Below the pieces are notes generated by a model. It saw nothing but the letters and a program-made list of their open reading frames with translations. It was not told the DNA's origin and searched no databases. From Enterobacteriaceae bacterium (GTDB lineage Bacteria; Pseudomonadota; Gammaproteobacteria; Enterobacterales; Enterobacteriaceae): 6,272 nt of DNA. Position numbers and translations under genes: made by a program. The stretch covers positions 1 through 6,272 of the forward strand of contig JALAGK010000031.1 of the NCBI GenBank assembly GCA_022712475.1, written 5' to 3'. Positions 1-6,272 of the stretch are shown here, piece by piece. The stretch's first letter is position 1, and every line of letters starts with the position of its first letter.

Positions 1-2355
1 CGGCGTATTACGTCCGCGGGTTTCTACGGTCGTAATAACCTCGCCACGGCGTGATACGACTTTGACCTTTTCACCGCGGCGCAGACCGCGGTCTTTGGCA
101 TCCAGCGGGTGGATAAACAGCACGGCTTCCGGGAATGCACGGTGCAGTTCCGGCACGCGGCGAGTCATGCTGCCGGTATGCCAGTGCTCCAGTACACGGC
201 CCGTAGACAACCACAGATCGTATTCTTTATCAGGCACTTCGGCGGCAGGTTCAAACGGCAGCGCAAAGATAACCGCTTTACCGTCCGGCTTGCCGTAGAA
301 CTTATAGCCTTCACCCGCTTTCACATACGGATCGTGGCCTTCGCTGTAGCGCCACTGGGTTTCTTTGCCGTCAACCACCGGCCAACGCAGGCCGCGTGCC
401 TTGTGGTAGTCGTCAAACGGCGCCAGGTCGTGGCCGTGGCCGCGTCCGAAGGCAGCATATTCTTCAAACAGTCCTTTTTGCACATAGAAACCCAGCTCAC
501 GCGCTTCGTCGTTCAACTGGTCGTCTTTGAGTTCGCTAAGCGGATACTTACGAATGCGGTCGGTCGCAAACAGCACGTCATACAGCGTTTTGCCGCGCAT
601 GTCCGGGCGCTGGGCCAGCAGCTCTTCGCTCCAGACCTCGTCTGTCTTAAAGCGTTTCGCAAAACTCACCAGTTGCCAGAGGTCAGACTTCGCCTCGCCT
701 GGTGCTGCCACCTGCTGGTGCCAGAACTGGGTACGGCGCTCGGCGTTACCGTAGGCGCCTTCTTTTTCCACCCACATCGCCGTCGGCAGAATCAGGTCGG
801 CGGCAAGCGCGCTCACCGTCGGGTACGGGTCGGAAACAATCACGAAGTTGCGCGGATCGCGCCAACCCGGCATACGGTCTTCGTTAATGTTTGGACCGGC
901 TTGCATGTTGTTGTTACACATCACCCAGTAGACGTTGAGTTTGCCGTCTTTGAGCGCACGGTCCTGCGCAATAGCGTGCAAACCGACTTTAGAAGGAATG
1001 GTGCCTGACGGCAGATCCCACTCTTTTTCAGTGAGCTGACGATGTTTTTCGTTAGTCACCACCATGTCTGCAGGCAGACGGTGGGCAAAGGTACCCACTT
1101 CACGCGCCGTGCCGCACGCAGACGGCTGGCCGGTCAGTGAGAACGGACCGCAGCCCGGCTGCGAGATTTTGCCGGTCAGCAGGTGGATGTTGTAGCACAG
1201 GTTGTTGGCCCATACGCCACGCACATGCTGGTTAAAACCCATCGTCCAGTAGGAAATAACTTTTTTGCTTGGGTCAGCGTACAGCTTCGCCAGACGCTCA
1301 AGCTGATCTTTCGGCACGCCGCTCATCTCGTGCGCTTTGTCGAGGGTATAGTCGGCGACAAACGCTTTATACTCTTCAAAGCTCATCGGCTCTGAGGCAT
1401 CAGAACCCGGGTTTTTCGCGGCTTTTTCCAGCGGATGCTCAGAACGCAGGCCATAGCCGATATCAGTAGCACCACGGCGCAAGGTGACATGTTTAGAGAA
1501 GAAGTCTTCGTTAACCGCATCATTCTGGATGATGTAGTTAGCGATGTAGTTGAGAATGGCAAGATCTGACTGCGGCGTGAAGATCATGCCGTTGTCCGCA
1601 AGCTCAAAGCTACGGTGGCGGAAGGTCGACAGCACGGCCACTTCCACGTTGTTGCTCGCCAGACGTCTGTCGGTGATGCGCGACCACAAAATCGGGTGCA
1701 TCTCCGCCATGTTGGAGCCCCACAGCACAAAGGCATCGGCCTGCTCAATATCGTCATAGCAGCCCATCGGCTCATCCATACCAAAGGTACGCATGAAGCC
1801 CACCACCGCCGACGCCATGCAGTGACGCGCGTTCGGGTCGATGTTATTGGAGCGGAAACCCGCTTTGAACAACTTGGCGGCGGCATAGCCTTCCCACACC
1901 GTCCACTGTCCGGAGCCGAACATGCCAATGCCGTCCGGGCCTTTCTCTTTCAGAGTCGTTTTAAACTTCTCTTCCATCACATCAAAGGCTTTTTCCCAGC
2001 TTACCGGCGTGAATTCGCCTTGCTTGTCGTACTCGCCGTCGCGCATACGCAGTAGCGGCTGCGTCAGACGGTCTTTTCCGTACATAATTTTTGGCAGGAA
2101 GTAGCCCTTGATGCAGTTCAGACCACGGTTGACCGGCGCATCCGGATCGCCCTGGCTTGCCACTACACGGCCATTCTGGGTGCCCACCAGCACACCGCAA
2201 CCGGTGCCGCAGAAACGGCACGGCGCTTTGTCCCACTTGATGGCGTCAGATTGTCCTACCACCGCGCGCGCGGCGGCGGGAACGCTGATACCGGCTGCCG
2301 CAGCGGCCGCGGCGACGGCGTTAGCTTTCATGAAGCTACGACGACTGAGTTTCAT
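1..2355 (-). CDS. napA: Periplasmic nitrate reductase catalytic subunit NapA (3' end cut by window)
   Basis: Molybdopterin-dependent enzyme that reduces nitrate to nitrite in the periplasm. The N-terminus has a twin-arginine signal (SRRSFMK, residues 4-10), then an Ala-rich hydrophobic stretch and an ARA site at 29-31 that could be the cleavage point. A [4Fe-4S] motif follows with Cys46, Cys49, Cys53 and Cys81. Cys179, in the context ARHCMAS, is the expected molybdenum ligand. Later conserved stretches include [23 protein letters not shown] and LEHWHTG. Reading stays open for exactly 785 codons to the left edge. The E. coli protein, recalled as 828 residues, aligns without net gaps, so about 43 C-terminal residues lie outside. 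The ATG overlaps the napD stop in an ATGA, which suggests translational coupling. Usual partners NapB, NapC and NapG/H are not in view. The identification is very secure. Confidence 0.98.
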   Translation of the reverse strand, partial: MKLSRRSFMKANAVAAAAAAAGISVPAAARAVVGQSDAIKWDKAPCRFCGTGCGVLVGTQNGRVVASQGDPDAPVNRGLNCIKGYFLPKIMYGKDRLTQPLLRMRDGEYDKQGEFTPVSWEKAFDVMEEKFKTTLKEKGPDGIGMFGSGQWTVWEGYAAAKLFKAGFRSNNIDPNARHCMASAVVGFMRTFGMDEPMGCYDDIEQADAFVLWGSNMAEMHPILWSRITDRRLASNNVEVAVLSTFRHRSFELADNGMIFTPQSDLAILNYIANYIIQNDAVNEDFFSKHVTLRRGATDIGYGLRSEHPLEKAAKNPGSDASEPMSFEEYKAFVADYTLDKAHEMSGVPKDQLERLAKLYADPSKKVISYWTMGFNQHVRGVWANNLCYNIHLLTGKISQPGCGPFSLTGQPSACGTAREVGTFAHRLPADMVVTNEKHRQLTEKEWDLPSGTIPSKVGLHAIAQDRALKDGKLNVYWVMCNNNMQAGPNINEDRMPGWRDPRNFVIVSDPYPTVSALAADLILPTAMWVEKEGAYGNAERRTQFWHQQVAAPGEAKSDLWQLVSFAKRFKTDEVWSEELLAQRPDMRGKTLYDVLFATDRIRKYPLSELKDDQLNDEARELGFYVQKGLFEEYAAFGRGHGHDLAPFDDYHKARGLRWPVVDGKETQWRYSEGHDPYVKAGEGYKFYGKPDGKAVIFALPFEPAAEVPDKEYDLWLSTGRVLEHWHTGSMTRRVPELHRAFPEAVLFIHPLDAKDRGLRRGEKVKVVSRRGEVITTVETRGRNTP

Positions 2356-2615
2356 GGTGTTTCCTCACCTGTGCTTTCCTGCTGGTGGTAAACCAGCGAA
2401 ACCGCCAGCACGCCTGTCACTTCGCGTGCCGACTCAATAGTATCCAGCAGCGCTCGCGACGAGGCTGCCTCCATCACAACCGCCAGCTTGCCGGTTGCCG
2501 CATCGCTGGCGGAGACTTCACTACCGGGCAGCGCATTCAACGCTGCGCTGACTGCGGCGATATTCTCTGGGCGGGTCTGAACCATCAGCCCACATACCTG
2601 CCAGCTACTGCTCAT
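2352..2615 (-). CDS. napD: NapA signal-peptide chaperone NapD
   Basis: Small cytoplasmic chaperone of the NapD family that binds the Tat signal peptide of NapA and holds back export until the cofactor is inserted. The 87 residues match the usual family length. Visible family features are the WQVCGLMVQ start, a ferredoxin-like fold pattern of alternating strands and helices, and the conserved end [16 protein letters not shown] three bases upstream (2618) would add one Met, but the Shine-Dalgarno AAGGAG lies 5 nt before the ATG at 2615 and only 2 nt before the GTG, so the ATG is chosen. It also gives the length expected for the family. The gene overlaps the end of napF by 11 bp and the start of napA by 4 bp, so the three are almost certainly co-transcribed and co-translated. 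Confidence 0.95.
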   Translation of the reverse strand: MSSSWQVCGLMVQTRPENIAAVSAALNALPGSEVSASDAATGKLAVVMEAASSRALLDTIESAREVTGVLAVSLVYHQQESTGEETP

Positions 2616-3096
2616 CACGACTCCTTAATTCGATAGCGCTAACCGGGCACCCCGCCACGCACGCCCCACAGGCGGTACACAGCGACACGTCGGTTTGCGG
2701 TTGTGCAATACCTGCCAGCGTCGGGCGAAAACGTATAGCGCGCTCAGGGCAGGCATCTTCACAGCTGCGACATTCGACGCGGTTTTGCGCCAGGCAGCGT
2801 GCGCCAATAGCGACCTGATACTGCCAGGGATTACTGTCGCGCACGGCGAACAGCGGTTGCGGGCAACTTTCGGCGCAGGCGTAACAAAATGTGCATTCGC
2901 CGCGCTGAAAATCGACTTCGGGGAAGCCCCCGGCGCCACGCTTAATGACCGTAGTTTCACAGGCCTCAACGCAGGCATTACAGCGGGTACAAACAGCGGT
3001 GAACTCCACATCACGGCGGCTCCAGGGCGGCCGCATGGCGTTTGAACCAGCGCGAAACGCACCGGTCAGTAAGCCACGTCGGGAGAATTCAGCCAT
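2605..3096 (-). CDS. napF: Ferredoxin-type accessory protein NapF
   Basis: Cytoplasmic iron-sulfur protein of 163 residues, about the family length. Family work links NapF to NapA in the cytoplasm, possibly in energising or assembling its iron-sulfur centre before export; that role is known from relatives, not shown here. Cysteine clusters seen are C36-C39-C42-C46, C68-C71-C74-C78, an irregular group C101-C109-C112-C116, and C140-C143-C146-C150. That makes three classic CX2CX2CX3C motifs plus one variant. The N-terminus carries SRRGLLTG (residues 5-12), a conserved family trait that looks like a twin-arginine motif but lacks a following hydrophobic segment. NapF is the first nap gene; its stop lies inside napD. 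AGAGG at 3109-3113 is the only ribosome-binding candidate and is rather far (12 nt) from the ATG. Confidence 0.96.
   Translation of the reverse strand: MAEFSRRGLLTGAFRAGSNAMRPPWSRRDVEFTAVCTRCNACVEACETTVIKRGAGGFPEVDFQRGECTFCYACAESCPQPLFAVRDSNPWQYQVAIGARCLAQNRVECRSCEDACPERAIRFRPTLAGIAQPQTDVSLCTACGACVAGCPVSAIELRSRDEQ
2621..2626 (-). promoter_or_regulatory. napD ribosome binding site
   Basis: The minus strand reads AAGGAG, a near-perfect Shine-Dalgarno, 5 nt before the ATG at 2615. It lies inside the end of napF. It decides between the GTG at 2618 (2 nt away, too close) and the ATG. Confidence 0.8.
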
Positions 3097-3471
3097 CGCT
3101 GTTCGTTACCTCTTTGTTACTGGGGAACATGCTGCGCTTTTCGTCACAGAGCCGTCGGAGGGAGGCTGCGGGTCCTTCCCCTGGATTTATGTTGGTAAAA
3201 ATATTCGACACAAGGGGGTAGGCGCATCACCCGGAAGGGGTAAATCGCGTTGCCCGATCAAGGTTACGTCTGTTTTGTGGAAGAGCGCCGCAAATCCTGT
3301 GGCATAGCGCGCATTTTCAGGCAGATGCGTTTAAGAAAGGTTTAGGTTTTGCTGCTCTGCGGCACACAAAATCACGCCAGCGCCCTACCCCTTAATTGCC
3401 GGTTTTTCGCTCAGGTGATTTCGCTGCCAATCGGGAGATTAACGAAAAAAGTGGGGCGTTTGATGTCAATG
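3097..3471. other. Intergenic region upstream of napF
   Basis: About 375 bp between the napF start and the aegA terminator with no convincing protein gene or stable RNA. Read on the minus strand it must contain the nap promoter. Three NarL/NarP-type heptamers are seen: TACCCCT at 3235-3241 (minus), the variant TACCCCC at about 3215-3221 (minus), and TACCCCT at 3386-3392 (plus). A TTGAT FNR-type half site is at 3257-3261 (minus). The part from 3263 to 3470, apart from the plus-strand heptamer, shows nothing I can name. Confidence 0.6.
3186..3262 (-). promoter_or_regulatory. Candidate nap operon promoter with FNR- and NarP/NarL-like sites
   Basis: On the minus strand, in order: TTGAT with only a partial second half (TTGATCGGGCAA, centre near 3254.5), then a full heptamer TACCCCT with a degenerate inverted partner two bases on (centre near 3233.5), then TATTTT at 3198-3203 as a -10 candidate, giving a start near 3191. 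On that reading the two sites lie near -64 and -43. In E. coli napF, FNR and phospho-NarP are reported at -64.5 and -44.5. The spacing match supports the call; the poor second half sites weaken it. CATAAA at 3186-3191 is another -10 candidate. No good -35 box is seen, as expected for an activator-dependent promoter. Confidence 0.4.
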
Positions 3472-3495
3472 AAAAACCCCGCGCTGAACGCGGGG
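3472..3495 (-). terminator. Rho-independent terminator of aegA
   Basis: On the minus strand a perfect 7-bp GC-only stem (CCCCGCG and CGCGGGG) closes a 5-nt loop TTCAG and is followed directly by TTTTT. One more A-T pair can extend the stem. It begins 8 nt past the aegA stop codon. It separates aegA from the nap operon, which continues on the same strand. Confidence 0.93.
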
Positions 3496-3503
3496 TGTAA
3501 GGC

Positions 3504-5462
<1,959 letters not shown>

Positions 5463-5677
5463 TTACTTTGCGTAATCGTATTATTTTTGTAGGGTTATTG
5501 GTGTAACCGACAAGCAGTCCGGCGCGCAATCGACATCTGCACGAAACGCAGGAGAATTTGTCGGATATCCGTCGCGGATCAAACTGCGGGGCGCTTTTTA
5601 TCTATACCGCACATTTTTACGCACAGGCAGCGGATGTAATCACAGCGTTACAAGAGTTTTAACTGCCGGTAGCAGGC

Positions 5678-5683
5678 TATAGT
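5678..5683 (+). promoter_or_regulatory. Possible narQ -10 element
   Basis: TATAGT differs from the sigma-70 -10 consensus at one position and lies about 100 bp before the narQ start. The -35 hexamer at proper spacing (AGTTTT or GTTTTA) is poor, so the call is tentative. Confidence 0.25.
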
Positions 5684-5766
5684 TAAAGCGAGCGAAACGC
5701 GGCAAATGCCCGCCTGGCAGGTTTCCGCGCCCTGCTATTTCTGGTACGTTTCCGCCACCCAATCCC

Positions 5767-5772
5767 GGAGGA
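5767..5772 (+). promoter_or_regulatory. narQ ribosome binding site
   Basis: GGAGGA is a strong Shine-Dalgarno. The only in-frame ATG lies 13 nt beyond it, which is longer than usual. No alternative in-frame start codon lies between, because the codons read TCA, CGG, TTT, ATC, ATG. Confidence 0.65.
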
Positions 5773-5785
5773 ATCACGGTTTATC

Positions 5786-6272
5786 ATGGTTAAGCGCCCG
5801 GTATCGACCAGCCTGGCCCGCGCCTTCTTCTACATCGTTCTGCTTTCTCTGCTGACAACCGGCGTTGCGTTGATAACCCTTGCCAGCAGCATGCGCGATG
5901 CCGAGGCCATCAATATTGCCGGTTCATTGCGTATGCAAAGCTGGCGGCTTGGCTATGATTTACAGAGCGAGCGCCGCGAGCTTGAGCGTTACCGCGCGCA
6001 GTATGAAAAAACCCTTAGCTCACCGCTGCTAAGCTCACCTGGCGGCTGGCTGGTGCCAGAACAGGTGCGTCAGCGCTACAGCGCGCTGCATCAGGCATGG
6101 CGTGAAATGGATACCCACCTGGCGCAGGGCGATCTGGCGTGGTATCAGCAGAATATTGACGACTATGTGGCGCAGATTGATCTTTATGTGCTCACGCTTC
6201 AGCACCAGGCTGAGCACAAAATGATGCTGGTGGTAACGGTTTCTGGCGTTGGTTTTATCGCCATTTTTACGC
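5786..6272 (+). CDS. narQ: Nitrate/nitrite sensor histidine kinase NarQ (N-terminal part, cut by window)
   Basis: Membrane-bound sensor kinase that detects periplasmic nitrate and nitrite and phosphorylates NarL and NarP. Only 162 codons are present; the family is about 565 residues. Seen here: a short cytoplasmic start (MVKRPVSTSLAR), a first membrane helix at about 14-34, and the nitrate-binding P-box DAEAINIAGSLRMQSWR at 38-54. Arg49 there corresponds to the nitrate-contacting Arg50 of E. coli NarQ. A helical periplasmic sensor domain extends to about 143, and a second membrane helix begins at about 146 (MMLVVTVSG). The HAMP, signalling helix, GAF-like and kinase regions lie beyond the edge. 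The P-box and the sequence around it fit NarQ rather than NarX, and the divergent aegA neighbour is the same as in E. coli. The N-terminus is one residue shorter than in E. coli. Confidence 0.96.
   Translation, partial: MVKRPVSTSLARAFFYIVLLSLLTTGVALITLASSMRDAEAINIAGSLRMQSWRLGYDLQSERRELERYRAQYEKTLSSPLLSSPGGWLVPEQVRQRYSALHQAWREMDTHLAQGDLAWYQQNIDDYVAQIDLYVLTLQHQAEHKMMLVVTVSGVGFIAIFT

Noticed and set aside
109..1008. Long plus-strand open frame (299 codons) opposite napA
   Set aside because: It is antisense to a fully conserved stretch of napA, its translation resembles no family, and such frames are common opposite GC-rich enterobacterial genes.
1584..1928. Minus-strand open frame (114 codons) inside napA
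   Set aside because: It is an out-of-frame shadow of napA; the napA frame reads as intact conserved protein through the same bases.
2625..3062. Minus-strand 145-codon frame overlapping napF
   Set aside because: It is a frame-shifted shadow of napF, whose own frame carries all the expected cysteine clusters.
2945..3307. Plus-strand open frame (120 codons) covering the napF start and upstream region
   Set aside because: Half of it is antisense to napF, it runs across the region that should hold the nap promoter, and the product has no recognisable features.
3460..3470. TTGATGTCAA palindrome as an FNR site
   Set aside because: The halves TTGA and TCAA are only 2 bp apart, while FNR needs TTGAT and ATCAA separated by 4 bp; it also lies just past the aegA terminator without a nearby -10 box.
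5558..5571. FNR site for aegA or narQ
   Set aside because: Only 6 of the 10 fixed positions match, and no promoter element lies at a fitting distance for either gene.
6035..6217. Minus-strand 60-codon frame opposite narQ
   Set aside because: It lies antisense to the conserved NarQ sensor domain and has no independent support.

Overview
The window reads as an ordinary chromosomal segment of a member of the Enterobacteriaceae, of Klebsiella/Enterobacter/Kluyvera type. The proteins track the E. coli NapA, NapD, NapF, AegA and NarQ families closely, base composition is GC-rich and even, and there are no mobile elements, RNA genes or CRISPR repeats. The species call is an inference from remembered family sequences; no search was run.

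Layout. Positions 1-3096, minus strand: the start of a periplasmic nitrate reductase operon, transcribed right to left as napF, napD, napA. The genes overlap (napF/napD by 11 bp, napD/napA by 4 bp). NapA runs off the left edge after 785 codons, about 43 residues short of the usual C-terminus. Positions 3097-3503: about 400 bp holding the nap upstream region, with a possible FNR/NarP-type control region near 3186-3262, and the aegA terminator at 3472-3495. Positions 3504-5447, minus strand: aegA, an iron-sulfur/flavin oxidoreductase joining a ferredoxin-like domain to a GltD-like NAD(P)H-binding half. Positions 5448-5785: a divergent intergenic region. Positions 5786-6272, plus strand: the first 162 codons of narQ, the nitrate/nitrite sensor kinase, cut by the right edge.

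How they work together. NarQ senses nitrate in the periplasm and passes the signal to NarP/NarL, known activators of nap operons. NapA reduces nitrate in the periplasm, NapD chaperones the NapA Tat signal peptide, and NapF is a cytoplasmic iron-sulfur accessory protein. AegA belongs to anaerobic redox metabolism; in E. coli it is linked to formate-dependent urate degradation and its expression responds to Fnr and nitrate. Sensor, target enzyme and a co-regulated anaerobic oxidoreductase therefore lie side by side, whereas in E. coli K-12 nap and aegA-narQ are at separate loci.

No undescribed system was found. The most useful leads are the gene arrangement, the candidate nap control region and a short upstream reading frame overlapping the napF start.
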